A DNA stretch of 64,000 nucleotides, taken from positions 12,578,995-12,642,994 of the forward strand of contig NC_067132.1 in assembly GCF_021347895.1 (NCBI RefSeq). Reading direction: 5' to 3'. The notes under the pieces were generated by a model. That model saw nothing but the letters and a program-made list of their open reading frames with translations, was not told the DNA's origin and ran no database searches. Source of the DNA: Acanthochromis polyacanthus. Its lineage: Eukaryota > Chordata > Actinopteri > Pomacentridae. Position numbers and translations under genes: made by a program. This document shows positions 48,879 to 62,979 of this stretch, in pieces (positions within the stretch are counted from its first letter, which is position 1; each line of letters begins with the position of its first letter).

Positions 48879-51552
48879 CGACTGAGCAGCCTTTCTGTGT
48901 GCTTTTCTTGTTTAAACATTACTAGTAGCAAATGTTAGCATGCTAACATGCTACACTAAGATGCTTAATTAAAATCATATTAAACATCCCTTTGTTTTGC
49001 CATACACTGTATGTAATAGATGAACATAGCATCAGAGTTTCAAAAGTGAAGCCAATGCAGAAGTGCCTTAAACCTGCATTCTTTTCAGCGGCCAACAGGG
49101 GACGACTCCTCTGGTTCCAAAACGAGGTCTGGTTAAATAGAAGTCTATGAGAGAATAAACCCACTTTTCACTTAATCTGTCACCTCAGTGAACATTTTGA
49201 TAACAAGTTTGTGATTTAAATTGCACAGTTTTAAGTCTTTATCAATAGAGCAGGATGCTCATGTTGTAAATGATGGCTCCATTTAGACAAAAATAGACAA
49301 TTGAGCAAAGTCTGTTTTACAGTGTGGCTACTTTGTGACTGAGGTCTTCAGATCCACCTCTAGCTCGTTACATCCGGCTTCAAAGATCAAGATGGCGTCA
49401 ACCAAATTCCACATTCGAGGCTTCATAATGGTCATCCACAAACCAGTGGGTGACGTCTAGATCATAACATTCACCTTTTACATACAGTGTATGTGTTGTG
49501 TGTTATCACTGTGAGCATGGTAGCATGTGCACATTTGCGTTTGGCACAAACGACGTCATTTATCCTGATAAATTGTGCACATCTACCAGAGAATGACTGA
49601 AAATTCTATGTACATACAGTACTTTTTCTGCAGATAATACTCCACTAACTCACTCGTGATAATGTACAATTTCTAATACCTCTTAGATTGACAGATAAAA
49701 TACTGTGTGTTACTTCACTCAACTTCAGTGTGATTGGGGGCATATTGTCATTCACCAGTACTGTATAACCCACGTAATCCTGACCACTTCTGGTGTTAAT
49801 ATGTCCAGGTGTGAGCTATCTAGATCATGGCTCAGAAGTACCACAATGCACAGCTGCTGTGATGTGAGAAAGCATGTCAAATGAATGTCATTTTTTACCA
49901 CTGCCACTAAAATTTCACTTCTCCAATCACATTTGTATTTATCTGGGACTAACTGTGGCAACTACTTGAAAGAAGTATAAACACACAGACATCATTTTTT
50001 TCCGAGCAACACTTGCTCGTGTTTGTGGTGTGTATCTGGTAACAAATCACCAGTATGACCCCATAACCACAGCTGGGCTCTTTTGCAAAAAAAAAAAAAA
50101 GAGAAAATCAGCTTCATTAAAGTTGCAGGTCTGCAGTGCAATATATGCCTGCTGCTAACCTGATTTCATATACTCTGTATGTGGTATGAATATGCTTTTT
50201 AAAATCACTGTGGTGCATTTTTACCTTCAGAGTTACAGTAGTGTGGCTGCCCTGTTATTTAAGTGACTTCTAACCTATTAAATAACGCTTTCCTTTTACT
50301 TCTGACCCAGTATAGCTGACTAATCAAATAAAATTCCTCTTGGTCAACAATCTCTGACCAGTCCACTGTTGCTTCCTCAAATGATGATTTTTTTTTTTTT
50401 TTTGGACAACAAGTTCCTTTCCCGGCTCTTAAGCCATTTTGGCAGGCCACTATCGGCACTGTATCACCCCAAGTCCACTTCTTGCTTTCACAAAAACATC
50501 TTTATCTTAAATTTCATGCTGCATATTTCCTGAGAGAAACTGAAAACCTCAAGGTGCACCTCTGCATTTTCTAGTAGTTCAGTTTCACAGTCAGTTAAAT
50601 GAGCGAAAGCATGAAGGTTGAGCCAGTCACACTTCTTATTAATAACTCACTGACATTCACACTTAAAAAACCTTCAAAACACGAGGCTCTATCTCTCATC
50701 AGCCGCTACATTTCTCACTTTTTCGAAAAATCGATTTGCAGCTTTGAAGGAAGCACACTATATTAGTGGTTTGATTCTGTAACATACCCACTGGCAACTT
50801 TATTTTGTGAAAGATATGTAAGAAAAAAAATACTTTTCGAGGCTTTGGCAAGGCTTCACTCTGGTTTCTCTTTTTATGTTGCAACCACCATGACCATGAG
50901 CAGCACCACAGCGGTATTCTGGTTTCTTTCTGGTTAAGCCTCCGGCATCATGTACAGCTACAGACTGATCTACCAGCCTCGTGAGCAGCTGCACACAGCA
51001 CACTGTAGAGATGCACTGCTGCTCCTCTCTGTGCTATGCAACACTAACGCTGCATCGTGTCTGATACGTATATACAACATTTCTGATGATATCTGTATGC
51101 ATTTGTTTAAAGTTTTTGCATTTCTATGAGGTGCACGGTGGAATAGATAACTGTGAATCAATACAGGGGTAGTATAGGGTTTAGACACTCTGGAATTTCA
51201 TTTGAACGACGCATCTTAGTCTCAGTGGTGGGAAGGAAACCTCAAACCCCTCCTCTCTGAGATACAGAACTGGGCAGTTGCTGCACATCTTAGCAAAACA
51301 GGAAATTTCATGTTTCCTCTGCTGCTTATAGCAACAGCTTGCATCACACTACTTCTGCATATCTTCACACACACACATACACCCACACACACACTCACAC
51401 ACACCAGGACCCACAAGAACTCGGCCACATTTTTACATCAGGACATCAGGATCAGGGCCTGGCATTCAGCCACACTTTACTGAACAATGCATAGCCATGT
51501 GAAAAACTTTTACAGTACTTCATTATTGTAGACAGTCTTACAGTGAAGTGAA
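48879..51552. other. intergenic, downstream of nrros
   Basis: No gene recognised. A poly(A) run lies near 50087-50100, a poly(T) run near 50390-50403, and a CA-rich stretch at 51361-51404. The short frames here have no domain. Confidence 0.45.
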
Positions 51553-51558
51553 TTTATT
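51553..51558 (-). terminator. nrros: candidate poly(A) signal for nrros
   Basis: TTTATT on the plus strand, i.e. AATAAA on the minus strand, about 65 nt after the nrros stop. This would give a very short 3' UTR. Confidence 0.4.
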
Positions 51559-51620
51559 TCCAACATACATTCTGTTACATTTACTGTACAAAACATAGCT
51601 CATTCAGGGTTTATAAAGTA

Positions 51621-54600
51621 TCAGTAAGATGTAGGCTTGAAGCATTTCTTTTTGATCGATTTTTGTAGCATTTTGGGCTTGAATGTGAGGAAGACAATAA
51701 TGGAAATTCCCATAAAAGAAACACACACAGGTAAAAGAAGCAGAATGTACCAGAGTATAGACTCCCCCTCTTCTTCGAAACAGGAAAATGAGTGGTCAGT
51801 GATACGCTCCGTTCCGAAGAGATCCTCACATTCGATTTCTGATTGTCCAACTATATTGATTGTCCTCGTTGTCTCGAATGTCCTGAACCATTCTGTTTGA
51901 CAGCAGTTGAATGGATTTCCTGTGAGAAAAACAGTCTGAAGTTTCGGGGCTAAGGCTTCAGCATGAGCTGAGTGGATAGTGGACAGTTGGTTGTCCCTCA
52001 AGTCGAGCACTTTCAGGTCGAGGTCTGGAAGTGAAGGGGGTAAGTGAGCGAGAGAGTTCTTTGAAATGTTTAAAGACTTCAGACTGTGAAAGCGGGAGAA
52101 GTCGAAGTCGTGTATTTGAGTATTTCCTACACCTAGATGCTGCAACGTTCTGCTCAGTCTCTGTATTGATTCTTTGACATGGAGTCCAGGGTTGTCAGAC
52201 AGTTCTAAGTGTGTCAATAACAAACCTGTGAATGCAGAGTTTGGAATTATTTTAAGGTTGCATCCCTTTAGGTAAAGCTGCCTTAAGGATGCAATGTTCT
52301 TCCAGTCCACGCAAGATGAAAGAGTGTGTGTAGTGATCTCAGCTTCCTCAGAAAGGCAAATGTCAATGTTGTTGGAGCTGAGATCCACTGAGCGGATGCT
52401 TGGCAGTGAGGAAAACAAACCCAGTGGCAGCCTCTCCAGACCGTTCAGGCTCAGGTTAAAATACGTCAAATTGCTCAGAGTGGTCAGTGTATCCTCGTCT
52501 GCCAAAATCTGGTTCAGTCTGTTGTTGCTGACGTCCAGCTCGTACAAGCTGCCAGAGAACTGTTCTGCTGTTAGATTTAAAGTCTCCAGGCAGTTTGTGC
52601 ACATTTGAAGTCTGGACAGTTTTGGCATTTTCTGGATGAATCCTTCGGGGAAATAATCCACCTGGTTTCCTCTCAGATCTAAAATCTCTAAAGAGCAGAT
52701 ATCACCGTGAAGGTCGTCATCCCACAGCTGAGCGGTCACATTTTGCATGTAGCTCTTCAGATTGTAGAACTCAACGGTTGTGGTTGAGTTTGGGTGCGTG
52801 ACGTTGCGCGACAAGCGTTCGTAGAAACTAATGACGTTGTGGGAGAGGTAAAGGTTCCGTAAACGACTGTGGCTGGGCAAGAACGGAAAGAAGAGCAGTC
52901 TGTTGTTGGAAAGATCGAGCGTTTCCAGCTGGAAAGTCTCATTGAGGTCTTGCCTGGAGATGAACCACTCGATGGTGTTGTAGCTGGCGTTGAGGACGAC
53001 CAGCTGCGTCATGTGGAAGTCAGTCAGACAAGGCAGGTAGTTGAAGGCCAGGTTCAGCCGCTGAAGTTTGGTGTTGGTGTCGAAGGCGCTATCGATCTCA
53101 AAAATGAAGTTTCTTTGCAGGTCCAATTCTTTGAGTTGGTGGAGATCTCTGAACGAGGTCTCGTCCACTCTCCGCAAGAGGTTTCCGGAAAGATTGAGAT
53201 ACTCCAGGGATGTTAGGTTCTCAAGGAGAGTGGCAGCCATTTCATCGTCTAGCCTATTTTCAGAGAGATCCAGAGCTCTGAGGCCATGTAGCTTTTTTAA
53301 CGCGAGGCTGCCACTAGAAATATTGTTATTTGCTAGATTAAGGCTTTCTAACAGTTGTGAGTTCTGAAAAGTGTTTGATTCTATTCTCTCCAAATTATTG
53401 CAAGCGAGGCTCAGGGTCTTTAGTGAGGGGTAACGGAGCAGAGCGGAGTCCTGTAGTGTTTTAATGTGGTTGTAGTTAAGCTGAAGCTCCTCTATGTTGT
53501 CTGGCAGTCCCATGGGCACAGAGGAGAGCTCGGCATCGTTGCAGAGAGCTGTTCTTTGTATCTGCAGAGAAAATAAGATGCTGTCAAGTTTCTGTATTGT
53601 GTGCCGGTGCTGTGTTGTAATGCTTTGGCATTCAGTGACTGTATTTGATTGTTTTACCAGGTTCAGGAACAAATATCGCATGGCCTAAATTAACCCTTCA
53701 TGTGGTTACCTCAGTCAGCTTTCTGTTTGGATGGATTGTTTTATCATATGATATATGATATATATATGTATATAGTGTCAGAATTTTAGTTTTGTAAGCA
53801 TGCAAGATCTAGCAATGACAATGTTGATCTATTAGACTAAAATATGTCGACAACTACTAAATGGATTACTGGGAAATTTGCCACAGATAGTCAAGGTCCC
53901 TGGAGATTCATTAAAATGAATTAAGTGGTTCTCCTCTTCTTCTTGTAGCACCACCATTTTTCAAGTTGCCGGAAAACTTGATGCAAAATTAATGATTTTT
54001 AAAGCTGTTTCTTCAATCACTTTTGTGTTGAGTGATTTGCAAATGTCAATAGTGCTTATGTTAGCATTTACACTGACAACGCTGTAGGCTCTCTGTAGAC
54101 TGTTAGGGTCACTGATCTCACCATAAATAACCAAAATTTCAACACTTCCTTGAAATAGCCTCCGTTTTCCATTAGCGCTGCACTTTAATTCACGGGACCA
54201 CTTGAAAAAAAGTATTTCATGCATTTGTCAGTGCTTTTTAACACTTAGTCAGTAGGTATGAATTTTAAAAAGAGCTGACAAATTATATGTTTGAATTTTA
54301 ATGAACAAGTCGATGTTATCCTGTTTCCATCCAGTTTTTATTTAGATCATATCAAGAAAAGGGTAAATAAAGTTTACTACTTTATTGCTGTGGAATTATT
54401 GTATTTCTAAAATATTTAAATTTACCATAACACTCTACAGCAGGGTTGTTTTTTTTTTTCCGTTTTCTTAATTGAGTGCCACTTTCAGCATTCATTAATA
54501 TATTAGTAATAAATAAAATTTAAGGTGAAAACAACTACAGAGACTCTAGACTGTAAAAATAAATAAATAAATGTTTTAAACTGTATTTTTTTGGGGGGGA

Positions 54601-55734
54601 AATTTGCTGTTATTTTCCAGAATTTCCCTGTTTTGTCAAATTGCTGATAATAACTAGTAAAATCACATAGTAATGGTAATGTAATGTAATGGCAATTCAT
54701 TATTTTTTTTTTACAATGTTTAACTGTTAAATTATTTTTACTGCATTTAAATCAGCTAAAAAATCTACTATTTTGCAGAGTTTTGACATTATTTGAAAGA
54801 TGAATTATGCATATTAAGTATAGAAAAATGGTATATTATTGTTTAAGTGGTATTTGACAATTTTTTCCCATTTTGCTAATTAAAGAGTAAAACGGTAAAA
54901 TCACATGTTGACTGTAAAAGCAGACAAAACAAAAACAAAAACAGGCTTAAACTGTAAATAATATCCACATTAAAAGTCTGTATTTGAACACATGTCAGTT
55001 TGTTCTTTTACTGTATGTAACTAAAATTACACAGTTTTACTGTCGTTAAATCAGCTCAAAATACGATTTGTTTACAGATATTGGATGCTACTTTGACCGA
55101 GTTTTAATTTTTTGGAACCTTTCATTATTCCAATATCCTTTAACATATTTCATATTTTTCTGCCTGCCAGATGTTTACAGTTATTATTATTATTATTATA
55201 AATTAAAGTTGTAACTAAAATCATAAACCTTGTATACAGATTGCCTTCAGACCATGGATCGTATTAGTGAGAGAAAACTTTGCTGATGATGTAAGCTCTT
55301 GGTGTCAAACTAAATCTCCTCACAAATGTAATTTCACGTTAACATGGTCATTGTTACCAGATCATGTTTAGAGAACTTATGATATCCACAGAATAAAACA
55401 TCACAGTTTTTGAGGGTCATGATAGTGAAACAAGATGACTGATTTATCAGTGGAGACTTTTCCACTTCAAACTAGAACTGCATTCCAACAAAATGCAGTA
55501 AAAAAACATCACTTAAACAGTTTGACCTTCTGCATGAGACAAACTCATATTTCCACCTGTGTTGCTGATACTGTATCAAGTTTATGTTAGAGCTCTTGTT
55601 AAGCAGAGCAGAGTGAAAGGAGGTCGTCTTACCAGCTGACATCGGCTGGGTTGTGGATGACTTGCAACTGGTGTCAGGATTCTCCACATGGGTAACAAGC
55701 AAAGCAGGATGGGAGTGAGTCCGTGGACTGGCAT
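51621..55734 (-). CDS. nrros: negative regulator of reactive oxygen species / LRRC33, two coding exons
   Basis: Coding exons on the minus strand are 55734-55633 (34 codons) and 53561-51621 (646 codons plus stop), giving 680 residues; human NRROS has 692. The first exon supplies a signal peptide, MPVHGLTPILLCLLPMW and following. It ends CAG CTG before a GTAAGA donor and joins in phase 0 to an exon opening after TTTTCTCTGCAG. About twenty leucine-rich repeats follow with several N-glycosylation sites. Diagnostic stretches are LDLQRNFIFEID, LNLAFNYLPCLTDF and LETLDLSNNRLLFFPFLP. A C-terminal cap with NPFNCC precedes a membrane helix at about 636-661 and a short basic tail with no TIR domain. NRROS anchors latent TGF-beta1 on myeloid cells and microglia. 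The large exon is also open upstream to 53681, but that part lies before the acceptor and lacks a signal peptide. LRRC32 is the nearest alternative and fits less well. Confidence 0.93.
53562..55632 (-). other. nrros: nrros intron between the two coding exons
   Basis: About 2.07 kb, very AT-rich, bounded by GTAAGA and TCTCTGCAG on the minus strand. No exon or delimited transposon is seen. TA-rich DNA lies near 53745-53775 and a TTA run near 55183-55199. Confidence 0.7.
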
Positions 55735-55742
55735 TTTATCAT
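55674..55742 (-). promoter_or_regulatory. nrros: possible overlapping uORF ahead of nrros
   Basis: An ATG at 55742, eight bases upstream of the nrros start and in another frame, opens a 22-codon frame that ends in TGA at 55674-55676, inside the coding exon. The upstream ATG has A at -3. It is in the mRNA only if the acceptor CTTCTCAG ending at 55751 is used, which starts the exon at 55750. Confidence 0.4.
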
Positions 55743-55893
55743 CCTCACTGCTGAGAAGATGGCAGAATCAGACAGGATTAGGCTCTGAACGACTGAATAT
55801 GGATTCCTACGTTTTTATATTACTTATTTTTTACACTTTATCTAAAAAAAAAAAAAGTCAGATGCAGTACTGTTCAGCCGATCTGTTAATATA

Positions 55894-56272
55894 CAGCGCC
55901 CTCCATAATTATTGGTAGTTCTGGTTAAGATGTGTTGAAAACCGTAAAATAAATTCCATTTTATTGCAGAATCATACTCTCACGCTGAAAATTGTAGAAA
56001 AATGTATTATAGGTGCTGTTTTGTTGGTAAAAGGTGGCTGTACAAAATATCAACATCAGGGGTGCTAATAATTGTGGCACACATGATTTGATACTAAAAG
56101 AATTATTTCTTAATGTGTGATTTTTTCCCCACTGAATGAATGCACTTGAATTAAAGGTTGGATTTTCCTCTTTTTTTCATTTTGGTCCTATGTTGTTTAG
56201 AAAAAAAGTGAATTTAGTAGAAGCTAAAGAACACATCCCAACCAGGGGTGCCAATAATTAAGGAGGGTGCTG
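55894..56272. mobile_element. Tc1/mariner-like MITE upstream of nrros start
   Basis: The left end CAGCGCCCTCCATAATTATT and the right end AATAATTAAGGAGGGTGCTG are inverted repeats. TA lies at 55892-55893, and another TA near 56274. The interior has no transposase. It lies about 160 bp upstream of the nrros start codon, probably in a 5' intron. Confidence 0.75.
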
Positions 56273-56378
56273 CTATGTGTGGATGGTAGATGATCCAACA
56301 GATGAAGGAGTCCCTGCATTAGCTGTGCTTTTCTGTAGACATAGTTATTACAATTTGTGTGCGATGCGCATGTAATTA

Positions 56379-56722
56379 CACCCTTCAGAAGTTTGATGTC
56401 ACTTAGAAATGTCCTTATTTTTGAAAGAAAAGCCGTTTCTTGCAATGAAGATAGCATTAAATTAATCAGAAATCCAGTCTAGACATTGTTAATGTGGTAA
56501 ATGAGTATTCTAGCTGGAAACAGCTGATTTTAATAGAATATCTCCATAGGGCTACAGAGGAACATTTCCAGCAACCATCACTCCTGTGTTCTAATGCTAC
56601 ATTCTGTTAACTAATGGTGTTGAAAGGCTGATTGATGAATAGAAAACCCTTGTGCAATTATGTTAGAACATGAATAAAAGTGTGAGTTTTCATGAAAAAC
56701 ACCAAACGTTTGAACAGTAGTG
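56379..56722 (+). mobile_element. Tc1/mariner-like MITE, family M copy 3
   Basis: Begins ACCCTTCAGAAGTTTGATGT and ends AAACGTTTGAACAGTAG, next to TA. It is the longest copy of the family also seen at 22142-22381 and, inverted, at 33133-33436. Confidence 0.8.
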
Positions 56723-59690
56723 TATGTACGTGTTCATGAAATGCTGGTACAAGCAGTTTTTTTCACTCTAAGTGGACTTTCAAACAAGCCGAACGAGACG
56801 CAGGAGTGTTGAAGCAGATAACTTCATCTTTAATAACCAGAGTTCCACTTCAAATTAATTCCAGAAATGTTCAGACTGATTGAAGTGTTTTTATCAGTTG
56901 TTGATTTTATCACTTTTTCTGATTTACTCATATCTGAAGACTTTCTGCAGCACCGAGACGCAATATCAAAAACACTTCCCATGACTTCTATGAACACGAA
57001 TGCCGCGTCCAGTTCATACTTCTTTCATGGCAGAGGAATAAAATTCTCACAGTGTTCATATCTACGCCATGTAATCTGTTTCCTTTTGCGGAGGACCCTA
57101 TACATTGATTTAGATTGTGAAAGTTTGTCCTGAGATCAGCAGCTTTGCAAAAAATTTCCTGAATTTCAGTTCAAACCACTGTGTGACGCATACAGAATAT
57201 GGAGTTTTTGTGTTCCTTTTTGCCTTGCAAGCTTTCTTAACTCAGGTATTTTTACTCACATGACATGTTTTCCCAGAGATACCATTAATAAATATAGCAA
57301 TTTTTGGTCAGATTTAGGCTTTTTGAAAATTTCATTTTAATGTTTTGATAATTTTGTAACTTGTAGTATTGATTCTGTGTTCTACAGCATTTTTAAAAAC
57401 AGTAGTTTTTCCTTGCTAGTGGCCAGTGTGCAACAGAAGAATAGCATTTCCTAAACTATGCTCTCGGTATGAGTTTTGCAGAATATTTGCAGAATACTAC
57501 TTATTCTTTCTGACTGGACTGATGCAGCCAGATTGTGAGAAAATTGCACATTTTCTCAAAATAAAGCAAAAATTCTGATAATGCTGAACACAGTTACATT
57601 GTGTATGAATTGCACAAATGTCCACCACATGGTTCCTTAAATGTCTAAATGCCATAAACATATATCTAGAAAAAGTATGCTGACTCAAATTTTCACATGA
57701 AGTGCTATGATATAAAGCAGGTCATCATTAAAGTATCTCAAATACATCAAAGACCAAACACATTTCTATTCAACGTTCTTAATTGAGCCAGTTTATTTTG
57801 CTTCTTTTAGCAGAGTATCAGTGCAGACTGCTGTACTACAACAGCACCTTGTGCATCTACTTACACTGGTGGTTAGGTGTGGATTTCCCAAGCCACTGAC
57901 GGTTGATCCCCTGACCATATCGCTGGTTGCCTCGCTGCTTGCAGAGTGTGTTCAGAGCGTGTGAAGTTCAGCTTCTCTCCTCTGCGCTGACTGAAGCACT
58001 GATGCCTCTTTTTACTATTCACGGAAGCAGGCAGGCAGCGGAAACCGAGTCACATGGACAAACTGCAATCAGTCAGAGGTTCTCAAGCCCGGGGCCACAG
58101 GAAGGCGAGTGCAGGCTTAACAGCTCCTCACCAGGGTTGCTGCACAAGAGTTTTCTTTTTTCTTCAGCAGTGGTGTTGCTGTAAAGACGACTAATGCTGG
58201 TAGCGCAACTGCTACCGCAAAAACCCAATGAGAACACACCCTTGACACCTTCTGCTCGTTCTGATCAGCCAAGCTACTCGGGAGGAAACCACTCAACACA
58301 CACACACCCTTCCTGCTGACTTTCGGCCTGCAACAGCCATAACAAATACACACACACACACGCTTTACACTGTGCATCTGGTGATATGTTAATATAGTCC
58401 AGAAAATGTACAATCATGAAGACAATCGATAACTGCACAAATCATTTAGCTGCAGCATGCTCTGAATCAACACTGTCTTCTCGTGTTTTACTTTGCTCAC
58501 CTCAAGTAACCTTTCAGTAGCTTATCTAAACACCTCATGTGTTTCCTTCTATTTTTCTTTTAGCATGGCAACTAAATGCAGCATAACAATTCCTCCATCT
58601 TCTGTTCAACTCCAGCTGTCAGCTTGGACCCTGCTTTGTATTGGTGCAAAAATAAGGAATTGGGAATCAGGAAGTGATGGTGCTGTCCTTGGAGTGTCGA
58701 TTAGTTAGTGATGCCTTCCTGTTTTCACACAGGACATCTCTAGCTCTCACTTCTGACTCTGGAGTAAAAATAGTTTAGGTGGCAGCAGCATTTTTTAATC
58801 CATAACCTGTGAAATGTCTTAGGAGAGAAAGCGCAGCGACTGTTTATACAAAACTGAACAAAATGCGTTTCCATTTGTTTTTATGCACAAGAGCAGCTTG
58901 CAAAAAAGCACAGATGGAAAAAAACATGTAGGTTTCATAAAAAAGCCAGCTTTCTGAATGTTTTATGCTGGGGGAAATTAATTCAACATGTTTATTAGAC
59001 CTTCAGAATATACACAATGCATTTTGCTGAACAACAATGAACGCTAAAAGAAACTTACTTGAACAAAAACCTTTTACAGGCATCTTTAATTCTCACCCAG
59101 CTGCCTAAATAATGTGATTTAAATGTGTAGTTAGCATTGGAATTACTGCTGATCCTCTTGCCTTACATCTCTAGTGGGTTTCTGACTCATAGATGCTTTT
59201 ACATTGCTTCGGTCACCTGTTAGGACACTTTTAGAATCTGTGTTCATCTTCAACTGTGGCTCTGCATGTGATGTAAGACAACTGACATCCTTCACTTGTG
59301 GCGTTCTAAGTATATCAAATGAAAGCAACTGTTGGTGAACATGGGCAGCACAAGTGTGAATTCTGGTCACTATGCTTTGTCTTTAGCAGCTGAGACCAAA
59401 TTAGAACGTGGTATCAACATTTGCATTCTATTTCTGAGAGCTGAGGAGGTGGTGTGGCAGCTGAGGTGCAAAGCCTCATGGGAGAGGAGGGTGTGAGCAG
59501 TGAGGACTTACCAACATAAAGATAAATGTTGGAGTATTTACAATCCTCAGGGTCTCAGGCTATTGTTTATGTTCCTTTCATTTGCCTTATTTTCCTGATT
59601 CCTCAACAGCAAGAACATTTCATTTCTCTCCCCTCAGCTAATATCTGTAATTGTTTCAATATGGCTCCACTGCTGGATGTTAATGAGAAC
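56723..59690. other. intergenic / upstream of nrros, no gene recognised
   Basis: No coding region with domain or splice support. A non-coding 5' exon of nrros may lie here, but none can be fixed. A CA run is present near 58339-58361. Confidence 0.4.
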
Positions 59691-59941
59691 ATCCATCCAG
59701 CTATCATCTATACACCACTTAATCCTCATTAGGGTCGCAGGGGGGCTGGAGTCTATCCCAGCTGACTTAGGGTGAAGACAGGGGACACCATGGACAGGTC
59801 ACCAGTCTATCACAGGGCTACACACAGACAAACAATCACACTCACATTCACACCTATGGACTATTTAGAATCACCACTTAATCTCAGCAGGACTGTGCCA
59901 TAAAACGTGGAGAAAACCCACTACCAAGTCACTGTGCAGCC
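59691..59941 (-). mobile_element. tRNA-headed SINE, copy E, internally deleted
   Basis: The reverse complement ends in the family tail (CATCCATCCAG and CACCACTTAATCCTCATTAG on the plus strand). It retains the GACTTAGGGTGAAG and AAACAATCACACTCACATTC blocks and the head GGCTGCACAGTGAC, but lacks the tRNA-like boxes. Confidence 0.75.
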
Positions 59942-60308
59942 TGTTAACAAGAACAGATACAATAAAAAAACTTTACTTCACGCTAAACAGTATTTACATC
60001 TGAAAAAATGGGCAGCCTCTGTCCTCCTGATATATTAAACCACACATGAGCCAGTTTTTATGTGCTGTGAAGCTGCTAACATGTACAAGACAATCGCTGC
60101 CCTCTAGTGGAAACAGGATGTTCATTTTGTCACGAGGATCTTGTGATCTGAAAGCCTTGGGTCAGTCAAATTTAATGTCATCTGACAGATTTATGACAGC
60201 TTTTACAAAACTTGTGAGGATATTGTACAGATATGACTATATTTTATGTTTAAATATCAACCAATGCAACAGCACAAGTATTACAATTAGCATGAATAGA
60301 TGTGATCA

Positions 60309-60417
60309 TTCTAAATTGTCCATAGGTGTGAATGCGAGTGTGATTGTTTGTCTGTGATAGAGATAATGAATGAATGAATGAATGAATGAATGAATGTATG
60401 TATGTATGTATGAATAG
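60309..60417 (+). mobile_element. SINE fragment, copy F, with (GAAT)/(GTAT) tail
   Basis: Contains only TTCTAAATTGTCCATAGGTG, GATTGTTTGTCTGTGATAG and a tail that has changed from GGAT to GAAT and GTAT units (60366-60417). Confidence 0.65.
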
Positions 60418-60906
60418 ATGTTGGATACATTTTTAGTAAAGATACAGTAAAGGCATTACAAGGATAGTCCATGAGATCATAGTTATGTCATGAAAGTATA
60501 TCAAAATACCTTAATCAGATTGTTTTTTTTCATATATAATAGAATGCGATGACTCAGTTATTACCGAGCAATAACTAATATTCATTCATTCATTTAAAAA
60601 GTAACACTTAATCTACATATTTAATGAACCTATAACAAACAGAAACTTCTATTAAGTTCTCTGTACAGATTCTCGGTCATGGTGATGGTACTCTTAACTG
60701 CTTCAGCAAATATAACTGACTAATATGGAGTTTCAGGTATTTCTATTCACCCTAAAATTACACATCTTATAGACACGAGTCACGCGCCTTGACTGTTGAA
60801 TAGTTCTGAAACTATCGCGCGAGGGAGGACTCGAGGTGTTTCATCGTGGTGAAACTGCATTTTAGGTGTCTGATAAGTGAAGTCATAGATTATCTCCTCT
60901 GTTTAA

Positions 60907-61397
60907 CCCTCCTGTCATCCTGCGGGTCAGATTGAGCCATTTTAAATTTTTAAAAATGTGGGGAAAAAATGTATATATTTTCACAGTGAAAACTTCCATA
61001 TTTTCAAAATTTTTTAAGGAAATTTTTGAACATTTTTTGGTGGAAAAAAGAACATTAAAGAAAAAGAACATTCAGAAAAAAATCAACCAAAATCCAGTGA
61101 ATTTCGCTGTCAAATTTGGGGATTTTTTTTATTAAAAAAAATAAAATTTTTGAGGGAAATTTTTCAGGAACTGGCGACCTGTCCAGGGTGTCCCCTGCCT
61201 TCGCCCGAGTCAGCTGGGATAGACTCCAGCACCCCCTGCGACCCTAGAGAGGATAAAGCGGTGTATAGAGAATGGATGGATGGACTTTTCAGGAATTTTC
61301 TTCCTGAAGATTTTGCAAATTTTTATAAATTTTTTCTGAATTTTTGGACTTTTTTCAGACAAGGCAACAACATTTTTTGGTAAGGACTACATGAGGG
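60907..61397. mobile_element. piggyBac-like MITE carrying a SINE fragment
   Basis: Bounded by TTAA at 60903-60906 and 61398-61401 with inverted ends CCCTCCTGTCATCCT and AGGACTACATGAGGG. TTAA followed by CCC is the piggyBac pattern. The interior is extremely A/T-rich and encodes nothing. A SINE piece was inserted at 61171. Confidence 0.75.
61171..61285 (+). mobile_element. 5'-truncated SINE, copy G, with 10 bp target duplication
   Basis: Only the 3' part of the family is present, from CTGGCGACCTGTCCAGGGTG to AATGGATGGATGGAC. It is flanked by perfect direct repeats TTTTCAGGAA at 61161-61170 and 61286-61295. This shows that the family inserts by target-primed reverse transcription and can be truncated at its 5' end. 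Confidence 0.88.
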
Positions 61398-61401
61398 TTA
61401 A

Positions 61402-62979
<1,578 letters not shown>

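Noticed and set aside
53562..53681. Upstream extension of the large nrros frame to an ATG at 53681
   Set aside because: It lies on the intron side of a good TTTTCTCTGCAG acceptor, has no signal peptide, and the 55633-55734 exon joins in phase and gives the expected family N-terminus.
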